This document shows, piece by piece, positions 44,700-53,105 of a stretch of 53,105 nt of DNA. Source of the DNA: Oscillospiraceae bacterium (GTDB lineage Bacteria > Bacillota > Clostridia > Oscillospirales > Ruminococcaceae); NCBI GenBank assembly GCA_017541275.1, contig JAFXZM010000058.1, positions 1 through 53,105 on the forward strand, written 5' to 3'. Within the stretch, counting starts at the first letter, position 1. The number at the start of each line of letters is the position of its first letter. The notes under the pieces were generated by a model that ran no database searches, was not told the origin of the DNA, and saw only the letters and a list, made by a program, of their open reading frames with translations. The position numbers and the translations under genes are program-made.

Positions 44700-45613
44700 A
44701 ATTAGGATACAGAGACAGAATCATTCTGTTAATCGTTTGCATTGTGGTAATCTTTGCGGTCGGCATTTTCGTCTTCATCAAACCGAAGTGGGAAAAGCTG
44801 AACCAGAACCAGAAGACATATGATAAGGACAAAGCAGCATGGGACACAAAGCTGAAGGAATTTGCGAGAATCGACCTTTATCAGAGCTCCATTGAGAAGA
44901 AATATAAGGAAGCGGATGATATCGCTGCGAATTTCACCGATGAGATGACTTCTATTGAGCTGGATGACTTCCTGCGCAGCCAGTTCCTCAACATCGACCA
45001 GTACAAGAACGATGAGGTCGAGCTGAGAGAGTCTTACTCGGTTTCTGATGAGCAGACCGCTACCCTGAACTACTATTACTATTCTCCGAGCATCGTGACC
45101 TATCCGCTCTATGAGGCGGCTGACCTCGACGGCTCTCTGGAAAAGGCAGCAAAGGAAAAGCGCAAGGATGCCGATATCCTTTCCGCACGTTCCTCTCAGG
45201 CAGTCGGCAGCGGCGCATCGGAATTCACCCTGCTGATTAACCGCGCCGACACAATGGCACTGCTGGATGCAATCCAGAAGTATGCGGCAGATAAGAAGGA
45301 CGCAATGATGATCCGCTCCATCGAGCTCAAAGAGGCTGACTTCAATGAGAACATCGAGGAAGATGAAGAGGGCGGCATGCATGAGGAAACCTACGTTGAT
45401 GATGACGGCAATGAGCAGACCCGTATGGTTCCGAATGAACCGAAGGAGAAGGACAATGCAGTCGCAGCAGCCAACATCAAGAAGGACTACACGGAAGTGA
45501 CAGTGAAATATGAAGTCTACTACATCCAGGAACCGACACAGCCGGATGTGGGACCGAAATATGACGCGAACATCTGGAACGGCAACGAGTGGAGAACCGC
45601 TCTTGCCCAGTAA
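44696..45613 (+). CDS. pilO: PilO-like pilus alignment protein
   Basis: The 305-aa bitopic protein has a short cytoplasmic end, a membrane segment at about 8-28 (RIILLIVCIVVIFAVGIFVFIKP), a coiled coil at about 35-70 and an extracellular ferredoxin-like PilO part (SEFTLLINRADTMALLDAIQKYA). An acidic insertion of about 30 residues is present near residue 220. Its start overlaps the PilM-PilN stop. In family members it pairs with PilN to form the alignment ring. There is no separate PilP, as expected for a cell without outer membrane. Confidence 0.85.
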   Translation: MKLGYRDRIILLIVCIVVIFAVGIFVFIKPKWEKLNQNQKTYDKDKAAWDTKLKEFARIDLYQSSIEKKYKEADDIAANFTDEMTSIELDDFLRSQFLNIDQYKNDEVELRESYSVSDEQTATLNYYYYSPSIVTYPLYEAADLDGSLEKAAKEKRKDADILSARSSQAVGSGASEFTLLINRADTMALLDAIQKYAADKKDAMMIRSIELKEADFNENIEEDEEGGMHEETYVDDDGNEQTRMVPNEPKEKDNAVAAANIKKDYTEVTVKYEVYYIQEPTQPDVGPKYDANIWNGNEWRTALAQ

Positions 45614-45624
45614 TCAGAAATTGA

Positions 45625-45659
45625 GGATTGCCTTCTTGCGAAAAACAAGAAGGCTATCC
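45625..45659 (+). other. Intercistronic stem-loop pilO-pilX
   Basis: GCCTTCTTG pairs perfectly with CAAGAAGGC (loop of 7 nt), extended by GGAT/ATCC after one mismatch. No T run follows. It sits just before the AAAGGTGG site of the next gene. Confidence 0.65.
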
Positions 45660-45682
45660 GCGATTGAGAAAGGTGGTTTCAT

Positions 45683-48601
45683 ATGAAACAGATTCTGGAA
45701 GAAAGGAAGGGCCTGGCCAAGAAAAAGGGTACTGTCCTGCTGACCGTCGTCGGCGTGATGATGGTCCTGATTGTATTCCTTCTTTCCACGCTGGTACTGA
45801 CAACGTCCGCAAACCGCCGATCGTACTATACTTACTATGAAACGCAGGCGCAGTATGCTGCGCAGGCAGCTCTCGACTCTGTAACAAACTCTGCATACAG
45901 CAACAAGGATTTCTATAACTGGGTTTCGCAGAAGGTGCTTTCCGGCGAGCCGGCAAAGCCGATTACGGTCGAATTCGATACCAACTCCGGCATTCAGTTT
46001 TCAGAAAATAACAATGTAGTAAACTGTATGATCGAGCGCGTCCCGGATAACTACGTCTGGGATGAGGACACAAAGGCAATTCATGCGCAGCGCGCATGGA
46101 AAATCACAGCAACCGCTTCTGTCGGCGACGGCAGAAACCGTGCAGATTACACCGTCTGCAACTACATCTACGAGAACTACCGCGCACCGGAGGAAGGCCT
46201 CAACAGCGGTATTCAGAACATGGGTCAGAGTACTGTCTACAACGGCTCAACCGATGAAGAAAGCAGTAATTTCATCTCAATCGGTACCATGCAGTTCGGC
46301 AGCGCAGCGACCTCCAACAACATGATTTATCTCGGTCCGCAGATTACTGCGACCAACAAGCTCCCGCTCGGCCGCGGCTTCTATGACGGCGATGAGCAGG
46401 TGCTCCAAAACAACAACGGCGCAATCGGAGACATTCTGATGACGCAGGGCTTCAGCTCGAATGTTGAGGTCTCCAACGAATTCCAGAGAGCAGGCGAAAG
46501 CGCGATATACTATGGCAATATCGTCGGCGGAAACTCCGGTTTCACCTCATGGTATGCCAATATTACGGATAATTACAGACCGATTGAGTACAAGGATCTG
46601 AACTTCGTCTACGTGGACGGCAGAATGGAACCCGGCAACACCAACCTGATCGTCGGCAGAAGAAACAGCGGATCGGATGTCGGAGACCCCGGCAATTACC
46701 CCGTGAACCTGTTTGTCGGCTCGATCAAGACCTCAGCCACAGACAAGACCGTTGCAGTCTACGGCGATGCCTATCTGCTCGACCCGGAGCAGGATTCTGT
46801 CTGGGACGGCTGCGACAACAAATCCGCACTGGCACAGTTCGTAGAAAACAATGTCAACGGCGCCAATGTTGACGGCGAATTGGGTGCGGCAGTCGGCGGC
46901 AACATTTACTGCATGAACAACAGCCTGACAATCGGTACCGGCGGCAAAAAGATGATTATTGACGGCAACCTCGTTTTCGCGAACAAGAGCGGAACGCTGA
47001 CTGTCGGCAACAACATCGAGGTCAGAGGTCAGATTATCTGCTCCGGTACATATGTCGGCTCACAGCCGGCAATTACCGGCGACGCTGTGAACGATTATAT
47101 CGACACGGCATATGCATATTACAACTCCAACTACAGCAACGACGTCCCGAGCAGAATCGAAACCGTTGAATGGGATGAACAAATTGATACCGGAGAAGTG
47201 GAATACGCCGGACAGGATTATGCGCCCGACCTTGAATATATTTGGAATGGCCCCGCCGGCGCAGGCTGGTATCGGAAAATATACAATATTATTCATCACT
47301 CCGAGGAAAAGACCATTACCAACGATTATTCGCTCTTCCCGTTTGCATACCGTCCTGATGAGATCTTCGAGCGGTACTACCGCTGGGATCTGAAGCAGGC
47401 TGTCAATGTCGGCCCTGCTGAAACAACCAATATTGCACTGCAGGATCCGCTCGTTCAGGAGAGTATCGCCTGCGGTCACAACTGGTCAGGCACTGAGCTG
47501 ATGACCGATGTTTACGGCAATTCCTATTATGTACCGTATACCTTCCCGTGTGATGCGGGACATAAGCTGATTGATGAGTATAAGGTCGCAAGTCCTTCTA
47601 CTGAAATCGCAAAGATCCACGAGGCAGGCTACGCTGTCTATGACAGTGAGGCAACCTTCAAAGAAGCAATGGGCAGCGCGAAAACAAAGGTCATCAACGC
47701 GACAGGTGCAGCAGGTTCTGTTCCGATCTGCTACCATGACAGCGACGGTGTTGCACGGAAGAAGGACGTTCAGAATGCGATTCTCGTATCCGAAAGCTGC
47801 GTTCTCAGAATGAGCGGCATGTCGAGAGCTGTCATTGATCCTTCTCAGCGCGCCAACAAGAATGTACCGCTGTACATCTACCTGGAGGGCGGTGCTGACT
47901 CCGGCTTCACGATTGTGGTCAATAACACAGCATCTTATGTGCTCGATGAGACTGACCCGACCCCGTATTACAATGATACAACCGGCGAGGCAAGCTACAT
48001 CGCACAGCACGGCGAAGTCGTGATTTTCCTTGACAAAAATGTGAGCCTCAATAAGGCCTGCATCGTCACGAGCGGTCTCTACGGCCATATGACGGATAAT
48101 TCAACAGACAGCAATAAGTCAGGTGATGTCTATATCGTTCAGAACCCGGTTTATCCCGGTGATCCGAACTTCGGCAGGCAGAATGCTGAAACCGATTTCG
48201 GCGATGCCTTCAAATTCGCATATGAGCTTGTTCCGAATACGATCATCCTCGGCGAAGCAAACGGAAGATACGGCGGACAGAACGGCTACTTCTGGAATGC
48301 AGAGGCAATCATGCCGACTGCGACCTTGTACAACGGTACGCCGAACTTTGTCAATATGCATCCGTATTACCGTGAAGAATGGGATTCTCTTACGAAACTC
48401 CCGAGACAATCGACTTATCTGGTCGGCATCGGCGGCTCCATGACGGATCAGGTCGGCGCAAATGACCAGTGGGCAACGATCGCCTATATCGGCGACAAGA
48501 ACCGCAAACAGCAGACAACGATCAGCTATTCTATGAACAGTTCCGACCTCGGCGCAGACAACAAGGACTATCTGCACAACAACTACCAGGGCGCAAGCTA
48601 A
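45683..48601 (+). CDS. Giant GspK/PilX-like minor pilin-like surface protein
   Basis: The 972-aa protein starts with a basic leader and a membrane helix (KKKGTVLLTVVGVMMVLIVFLL) followed by AQYAAQAALDSV. This resembles the PilX/GspK N terminus, which lacks the Glu5 found in normal pilins, as here (T at that place). Residues 100-970 are a large, Asn/Gly/Tyr-rich extracellular part with beta-rich, bactofilin-like turns (GNIYCMNNSLTIGTGG, IDGNLVFANKSGTLTVGNNIEVRGQI). Minor pilins of this type cap the pilus tip. The size, about three times a normal GspK, suggests a tip adhesin. This is inference. Confidence 0.8.
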   Translation: MKQILEERKGLAKKKGTVLLTVVGVMMVLIVFLLSTLVLTTSANRRSYYTYYETQAQYAAQAALDSVTNSAYSNKDFYNWVSQKVLSGEPAKPITVEFDTNSGIQFSENNNVVNCMIERVPDNYVWDEDTKAIHAQRAWKITATASVGDGRNRADYTVCNYIYENYRAPEEGLNSGIQNMGQSTVYNGSTDEESSNFISIGTMQFGSAATSNNMIYLGPQITATNKLPLGRGFYDGDEQVLQNNNGAIGDILMTQGFSSNVEVSNEFQRAGESAIYYGNIVGGNSGFTSWYANITDNYRPIEYKDLNFVYVDGRMEPGNTNLIVGRRNSGSDVGDPGNYPVNLFVGSIKTSATDKTVAVYGDAYLLDPEQDSVWDGCDNKSALAQFVENNVNGANVDGELGAAVGGNIYCMNNSLTIGTGGKKMIIDGNLVFANKSGTLTVGNNIEVRGQIICSGTYVGSQPAITGDAVNDYIDTAYAYYNSNYSNDVPSRIETVEWDEQIDTGEVEYAGQDYAPDLEYIWNGPAGAGWYRKIYNIIHHSEEKTITNDYSLFPFAYRPDEIFERYYRWDLKQAVNVGPAETTNIALQDPLVQESIACGHNWSGTELMTDVYGNSYYVPYTFPCDAGHKLIDEYKVASPSTEIAKIHEAGYAVYDSEATFKEAMGSAKTKVINATGAAGSVPICYHDSDGVARKKDVQNAILVSESCVLRMSGMSRAVIDPSQRANKNVPLYIYLEGGADSGFTIVVNNTASYVLDETDPTPYYNDTTGEASYIAQHGEVVIFLDKNVSLNKACIVTSGLYGHMTDNSTDSNKSGDVYIVQNPVYPGDPNFGRQNAETDFGDAFKFAYELVPNTIILGEANGRYGGQNGYFWNAEAIMPTATLYNGTPNFVNMHPYYREEWDSLTKLPRQSTYLVGIGGSMTDQVGANDQWATIAYIGDKNRKQQTTISYSMNSSDLGADNKDYLHNNYQGAS

Positions 48602-48619
48602 CGGAAAGGAGGATGCAGC

Positions 48620-49540
48620 ATGAAAACCAGAAAAGGTATGACGCTGATTGAAATTGTCATTTCAATGGCGATCTACTCGGTAATCGCAATGGTCATCGTG
48701 AATATCATGTCAACCGTTAATGCACTGATGGATTCCACGACACAGCTCGATGACCGCCTCTCCTACGAAGCAAAATATGCCGACAACCTCCAGACCAGCG
48801 ACGATCAGGGACATGACTACACAGCCTCTGTTCAGCGTGTCAATTACGAGATCATGTACGACATCAATGCTTCCGGCAACGGCAAGCGCATCAATTCGAC
48901 CGGTTCCGACCGTGCCGCGTTTGAGTATACCGCCGACTACGATGCGGATGTCGCAGGTGTGAATTATCATGAAAACGTCAACTACCGCTTCATGACCTTC
49001 AATAAGGTTCCGGTTTCCACGCCGGAGCGCACCAGCGATACCTTTATCGTCATCTTCCGTCCGGTCGCATACTTCAGCGGCAAGTACGCGCTGTCGCCCG
49101 GCGACACCGATTACAATGCCGATATGGAAAAGCAGTTCTCTGAAAATATGACTTCGACCCAGAAAGCGGATGCAGTCGCGAATGCGAACAGCCTGATCGC
49201 TGCAAAGGCATTCACACAGGTCAAGGCAGAGGGCTCGAATTTCAAGACCGGCACTTCCGCAATCATTGTGGATTCCACGCATGAGATGGTTCTGAATGCA
49301 GACTTCCCTGTGGAAGTGAATCATGCACCGGAGGTAATCCCGGAAACCACAACCAAGTTCCCCGGCAGCATTAAGTACACCGTTTTCAAGAACGGCAATG
49401 TTTACTCGGAGAACCCGGCAACATATTATATGTATGTCAAATACGGCTCGGAAGCAACGAGTGTTGTGTATTACAACCGCGTCGTCATTGAGTACAATGT
49501 CAACACCGGCGCAATCAATCCGCTCAAGAGCGAATCTTAA
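48620..49540 (+). CDS. Type IV prepilin-like protein (class III signal)
   Basis: The 306-aa protein has the prepilin cleavage motif KTRKG|MTLIEIVIS with Gly at -1 and Glu5, then the pilin helix to about residue 30. The mature head domain is unusually large for a pilin (about 270 aa) and beta-rich. It should be processed by PilD encoded at 50857. The ribosome binding site AAAGGAGG lies just before ATG 48620. No family is recognised for the head domain. It is probably a minor pilin. Confidence 0.88.
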   Translation: MKTRKGMTLIEIVISMAIYSVIAMVIVNIMSTVNALMDSTTQLDDRLSYEAKYADNLQTSDDQGHDYTASVQRVNYEIMYDINASGNGKRINSTGSDRAAFEYTADYDADVAGVNYHENVNYRFMTFNKVPVSTPERTSDTFIVIFRPVAYFSGKYALSPGDTDYNADMEKQFSENMTSTQKADAVANANSLIAAKAFTQVKAEGSNFKTGTSAIIVDSTHEMVLNADFPVEVNHAPEVIPETTTKFPGSIKYTVFKNGNVYSENPATYYMYVKYGSEATSVVYYNRVVIEYNVNTGAINPLKSES

Positions 49541-49555
49541 CATTTTAAGTCCACA

Positions 49556-49586
49556 CGGACGGACACCCGGAAGGGTGCTCCGTCCG
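49556..49586 (+). other. Intercistronic stem-loop between the two prepilin genes
   Basis: CGGACGGA and CACCC pair with GGGTG and TCCGTCCG with one bulged C, around loop GGAA. No T run follows. Confidence 0.6.
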
Positions 49587-49615
49587 GCGGACGGAAGAAA
49601 GGAGGATCATGCAGC

Positions 49616-50770
49616 ATGAAGAAGCGTGTGCATAAGGGCTTTACCCTGCTGGAGCTGATTATTGTTATGGCATTGTTCTCTCTGGTCATGTACAGTGTGG
49701 CAAAGCTGATCGCGCCGGTTTCAAAGTTCTTCGTCAGAAGCTCGAATTATGAATCGACGACAGCATGCGTTGACAACATGAAGCGCGCGATTGAGGGCAA
49801 CCTCAAATACGCCGACCGTGTGCGCTGCTATTCGGACTTCGCGCCGTGTACGGCAGTATCACATTCCACTGACCCGGCAGAGTATACAGCTTCTCCCGCA
49901 TTGATCGAGCAGGTCAATATGTTCTGGACTGATTATTTCATGAACAGACAGTATATTGACTATAAAGGCAAGATCTATGTCATGGCTTTTGATAATACTG
50001 TTTATCAGCCAACCCTTTCGGGATACGGCACATTCCATGATTTCACGGACGCGCAGCTCAATGCCGGACAGATTCAGCTGTTTGAGTTCAATTTCGCAAA
50101 AACAGATGGTCTTGTAGCAACTGAGCCCCCTGTGCTGAATACGGGCAACAATTATTACCCGTACTTCTCAGCAAGCAACAAGGGCACCGGCGCAGATGAA
50201 ACACACGGACAGTATACGGTTACGCCGTGGTATGTGAACCAGAAGATGTACGGCAATTATGAGTATCAGTTCTCTCTGGGCAATATGGCGGTTGCAGAGG
50301 GCGCGGCATTTGACCCGTCAAACTGCACGATCAACATTGAAGCCTATGAGCTCCAGAAGGCGGATGACGGTTCCGGCCTTGTTCTGAAGGATGTACCGCA
50401 CAGATCGACCGCATCGTTCTCGATGAAGAATGTTCTGGATGCAACAACCAAGTATACGCAACCGCTGTTTGACCACAAAACACTGCTCAATACGCATCCG
50501 GGTGCAGAGGCTTACGAAAAGGTCATCACCGACCCGACTCCGATCAGCCGCTACAGCACGATTGTGAATAATACCGGTGCAGCGTGGCATACCTCTGCAA
50601 CGCAGAGCATCACCGGTTCGACGAATGCGGCAGACCTCAGACCCGGCTTCTACTTTATCTTTACGGTTCCGGAAACGGTCTACAGCGTGACCGCGAGTGA
50701 CGGTACCTACTACACCGAATTCCAGACCTATATCTCAGCAGTTGATGCGAAATACCCGAAGGCAAGCTGA
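49616..50770 (+). CDS. Type IV prepilin-like protein (class III signal)
   Basis: The 384-aa protein has MKKRVHKG|FTLLELIIVM with Gly at -1, Phe1 and Glu5 exactly as in true prepilins, followed by the pilin helix. The mature part of about 375 residues is far longer than a major pilin (about 150). Two Cys (near residues 70-80, VRCYSDFAPC) could form a disulfide. The ATG at 49609 runs into a stop after eight codons, so ATG 49616 is the start, 8 nt after AAAGGAGG and further bases. It is last in the operon. Confidence 0.88.
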   Translation: MKKRVHKGFTLLELIIVMALFSLVMYSVAKLIAPVSKFFVRSSNYESTTACVDNMKRAIEGNLKYADRVRCYSDFAPCTAVSHSTDPAEYTASPALIEQVNMFWTDYFMNRQYIDYKGKIYVMAFDNTVYQPTLSGYGTFHDFTDAQLNAGQIQLFEFNFAKTDGLVATEPPVLNTGNNYYPYFSASNKGTGADETHGQYTVTPWYVNQKMYGNYEYQFSLGNMAVAEGAAFDPSNCTINIEAYELQKADDGSGLVLKDVPHRSTASFSMKNVLDATTKYTQPLFDHKTLLNTHPGAEAYEKVITDPTPISRYSTIVNNTGAAWHTSATQSITGSTNAADLRPGFYFIFTVPETVYSVTASDGTYYTEFQTYISAVDAKYPKAS

Positions 50771-50806
50771 AAAAACAGCAGTTTCAAACTGAACAGGAAA
50801 CAAAAG

Positions 50807-50833
50807 GGGCAGCCGGTGTTGCGCCGGCTGCCC
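50807..50833. terminator. Terminator between convergent pilus genes
   Basis: GGGCAGCCGG pairs with CCGGCTGCCC around TGTTGCG. On the minus strand it is followed by CTTTTGTTT, so it suits pilD; on the + strand the tail GTTACC is weak. Confidence 0.8.
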
Positions 50834-50856
50834 GTTACCTGCAAGGGAGCGCTGCA

Positions 50857-51795
50857 TTACCGCAGCGGGATCAGATGTATGAGCGAAGTGTAGAAGTTCC
50901 TCGGCTGATCCGGCTCCATGGAGCTCAGGAAAAATTCCAGATACGAATTGGTCATCTCCTCACCGAACATCGCACCGATCAGAAGCCCCATGCAGAGGTA
51001 CGGTCCGAAGGCCATTTTCGATTCACCTTTTTTGACCGCCTTGATGATAATGCCGAAAATTGCGGCAAGAAGAATGCCTGTGAAAGCAGCAGGAATCATG
51101 GCCTTCCAGCCGAGATACAAACCTGCGCAGGCCATCAGAATGGAATCACCAAGCTCGATTCCGCGGACTTTTTCACCGGTTTTCTTCTTGATGACAATTC
51201 CGGAAATCTCACCAATAATAAAGAATGGAACACTGATGCAGGCAGCACCGATCAGTCTGTCCCAGACCGTCAGCCCCGAATCCGTCAGGAAATGGGAAGG
51301 AATCGCAAGTGCAGCGATCAGATAGCTCATGATATCGTACATTTCCAGCGTATCCCAGTCGATAAAGCCGATGCAGATCAGCAGCGCAGTGAAAATGCAC
51401 ATCAAAAGCAGATTGAAGCTGAAGATCTCACCGCCGAATACCAGAAAGTTCGCAACAAAAAGCAGTCCGGTCAGCGATTCGACGATCGGATAGCGGGGAG
51501 AAATCTTCTCGCCGCAGCTATGGCATTTGCCGCGCAGAAACAGCCAGCTGAATACCGGAATCAGATCAATAATCCGGATTTTCGTACCGCAGGTCATGCA
51601 GTGCGATGCACGCTTGATGAGGGATTCGCCCCGCGGAATCCGGATGATGACCACATTCAGGAAGCTGCCGACAACAATGCCGTAGATAAAAACGATCGGA
51701 ATGGTAATGAAGAAGTACATCGCATCATAGTACTTCAGGTCTTTCCATCCGGTCTGTGCCGCAAGCAAAGCGGCACGCTGAAACATTTGGTACAT
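50857..51795 (-). CDS. pilD: Prepilin peptidase PilD (A24 family)
   Basis: The 312-aa membrane aspartyl protease removes the prepilin leader and usually methylates the new N terminus. It has an N-terminal methylase region with paired Cys knuckles (CMTCGTKI, CHSCGEKI) and about seven membrane segments. The first catalytic Asp lies in GFIDWDTLEMYD and the second in GIELGDSILMA, in place of the usual GxGDxK. ATG 51795 follows AAAGGAGG; an earlier in-frame start falls within the leader. It lies between the prepilin genes and pilB, on the opposite strand. Confidence 0.93.
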   Translation of the reverse strand: MYQMFQRAALLAAQTGWKDLKYYDAMYFFITIPIVFIYGIVVGSFLNVVIIRIPRGESLIKRASHCMTCGTKIRIIDLIPVFSWLFLRGKCHSCGEKISPRYPIVESLTGLLFVANFLVFGGEIFSFNLLLMCIFTALLICIGFIDWDTLEMYDIMSYLIAALAIPSHFLTDSGLTVWDRLIGAACISVPFFIIGEISGIVIKKKTGEKVRGIELGDSILMACAGLYLGWKAMIPAAFTGILLAAIFGIIIKAVKKGESKMAFGPYLCMGLLIGAMFGEEMTNSYLEFFLSSMEPDQPRNFYTSLIHLIPLR

Positions 51796-51829
51796 AACGG
51801 TACCTCCTTTATGGTTTGTACTGTTATCT

Positions 51830-51858
51830 ATTTTACCACAGATTGGCATATTTTTCAA
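51830..51858 (-). promoter_or_regulatory. pilD promoter
   Basis: On the minus strand, TTGAAA (+ 51853-51858), 17 bp and TAAAAT (+ 51830-51835). It lies within 50 bp of the pilB start codon, so the divergent genes share a tight control region. Confidence 0.75.
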
Positions 51859-51878
51859 GAGTTTTTGGAGGTTGAAGT

Positions 51879-53105
51879 ATGAGAAACATCCGAATCGGTG
51901 ACTATCTCGTTGAGGAGGGTCACATCACACCGGAACAGCTGCAGCAGGTTCTGCAAAAACAGCGTGAGTCCACGGACAACAAGAAGTTCGGTGAAGTCAT
52001 TGTTGAAATGGGCTTCATGTCCGATGTGAAGTTCGCGCAGGCACTCTCCGTGAAGCTTCAGGTTCCGTTCGTTGATCTGAACAGTGTCGAGATCGACGGC
52101 GAAATCGCCCGGAAAGTACCGCAGGATCTTGCTGAGCGAAATTGTGTTATCGCGATCAATATGACCGGACGCAGACTGACCGTCGCGACGGATGACCCTG
52201 TCAACTTCAATATTCTTGAAGACATCAAGGTTAAGACCGGCTATGACACGATCCCTGTCCTTGCAACGCGCTCCGCAATCAAGAGAGCAATCGGTAAAGC
52301 ATACCAGATGTCCGATCTGGGCGACCTCGGCGTCGACACCACACAGGGCGAAATGCTCGATGACGACGATGAGTCCAGAGACCGTGTTGAGAGCGCCCCG
52401 ATCGTTAAGCTCGCAACACAGATCATCGAAAATTCATTCCGTATGGAAGCAACGGATATCCATATCGAACCGTTCGATAAGTATACGCAGATCCGTGTCC
52501 GTGTCAACGGCGACCTTGTCACTCTGATGAATGTGTCCAGTAATGTCCAGAATCAGCTCGCAACCCGTCTGAAGCTGATCTCCGGCATGAATATCGCAGA
52601 AAAGCGTATTCCGCAGGACGGCCGTTTCTCGCAGACCGTTGACGGCATCCCGCTCGACGTCCGTGTGTCCTCGCTGCCGATGGTACACGGCGAAAAGATC
52701 GTTATCCGTATCCTTTCTACCGGCGCAATCAAGACGCGCGGCCTGCATGAGCTTGGTATGTCGGATTATAACTACCGCCTGTTCGAGGCCATGATTAAGT
52801 GCCCGCACGGCGTTATCCTCGTTACCGGCCCGACCGGTTCCGGTAAGTCCACCACACTGTACGCAGCCCTCGGTGCAATCGCAAGACCGGAGGTCAACGT
52901 CGTGACGGTTGAGGACCCGGTCGAAAAGCAGATGGACGGCATCAACCAGTGCCAGATCAATGTCAAGTCCGGTATGACCTTCCCGGCAGCACTTCGTTCT
53001 ATTCTGCGTCAGGACCCTGACGTCATCATGATCGGTGAGATGCGTGACGGCGAGACCGCCGAAATCGGTATCCGCGCCGCTATCACCGGACACCTCGTTC
53101 TTTCC
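51879..53105 (+). CDS. pilB: Type IV pilus extension ATPase PilB, partial at window end
   Basis: The 409 visible residues lack the C terminus because the window ends. Residues 1-150 are the GspE N-terminal domain (IGDYLVEEGHITPEQLQQVLQ). The ATPase shows ATDIHIEPF, RLKLISGMNIAEKRIPQDGRF, Walker A GPTGSGKST at 317-325, the Asp box TVEDPVE and Walker B-like DPDVIMIGEMRD. The GEMRD motif and TGHLVLS are complete to the edge. GGAGG precedes ATG 51879. It powers pilus extension with PilC. Confidence 0.95.
   Translation, partial: MRNIRIGDYLVEEGHITPEQLQQVLQKQRESTDNKKFGEVIVEMGFMSDVKFAQALSVKLQVPFVDLNSVEIDGEIARKVPQDLAERNCVIAINMTGRRLTVATDDPVNFNILEDIKVKTGYDTIPVLATRSAIKRAIGKAYQMSDLGDLGVDTTQGEMLDDDDESRDRVESAPIVKLATQIIENSFRMEATDIHIEPFDKYTQIRVRVNGDLVTLMNVSSNVQNQLATRLKLISGMNIAEKRIPQDGRFSQTVDGIPLDVRVSSLPMVHGEKIVIRILSTGAIKTRGLHELGMSDYNYRLFEAMIKCPHGVILVTGPTGSGKSTTLYAALGAIARPEVNVVTVEDPVEKQMDGINQCQINVKSGMTFPAALRSILRQDPDVIMIGEMRDGETAEIGIRAAITGHLVLS

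Overview
The window looks like the chromosome of a low-to-mid GC Gram-positive gut anaerobe of the Ruminococcus group (Oscillospiraceae). The evidence is a secreted GH95 fucosidase ending in a type I dockerin (the cellulosome plug-in module), a CIRCE-controlled groESL operon, a long-form ribosome hibernation factor, a VanY-type carboxypeptidase, no outer-membrane genes, and many near-consensus sigma-A promoters (TTGACA, 17 bp, TATAAT) with AGGAGG ribosome binding sites. The species assignment is inference.

Layout. 1-490: promoter, tRNA-Lys, tRNA-Glu, a lone 5S rRNA, tRNA-Asn and a terminator. 545-2915: nadB-nadC, de novo NAD synthesis without nadA. 3000-3938: a flavin reductase with three rubredoxin-type metal sites. 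4077-9516 (-): envelope-stress operon of response regulator, histidine kinase, PASTA membrane protein and HtrA protease. 9834-11979: groES-groEL with CIRCE. 12050-13682 (-): operon of an SPFH protein, an Arc-type repressor and a small membrane protein, with a palindrome over the promoter. 14029-17496: dockerin-bearing GH95 fucosidase. 17784-19736 (-): second two-component system. 19767-20920: mnmA. 21032-22418 (-): multi-pass membrane protein. 22569-24243 (-): flotillin. 24382-26530: asnB behind a tandemly repeated promoter. 26707-28184: pyrB with a fused zinc domain, then a small unknown gene. 28264-29582 (-): VanY-type carboxypeptidase. 29663-30356: hpf. 30230-34406 (-): FtsX-type ABC exporter operon with a DUF4097 protein whose stop codon is lost at a run of seven C. 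34760-34892: short mobile-looking repeat. 34913-38768 (-): alpha-galactoside operon (TetR, GPH transporter, GH36). 38838-39223: damaged Xre gene and tRNA-Arg. 39260-41477: lipoprotein and LacI regulator, divergent. 41528-53105: type IV pilus cluster (pilC, pilM-pilN fusion, pilO, giant GspK/PilX-like protein, two prepilins, pilD on the other strand, pilB running off the end).

How it fits together. The glycan genes (fucosidase on a cellulosome, alpha-galactoside import and hydrolysis) and the pilus cluster suggest a bacterium that attaches to and degrades plant or mucin glycans. Much of the rest is envelope maintenance: HtrA/PASTA, VanY, flotillin, SPFH, two kinases and an exporter.

The most promising new biology is: the roughly 190-nt structured leader in front of the pilus operon; the SPFH / Arc repressor / small membrane protein operon with a self-operator; the RR-HK-PASTA-HtrA operon; the homopolymer switch at the end of the DUF4097 gene; and the 95-bp promoter duplication upstream of asnB. 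No CRISPR array, prophage or intact insertion sequence was seen.
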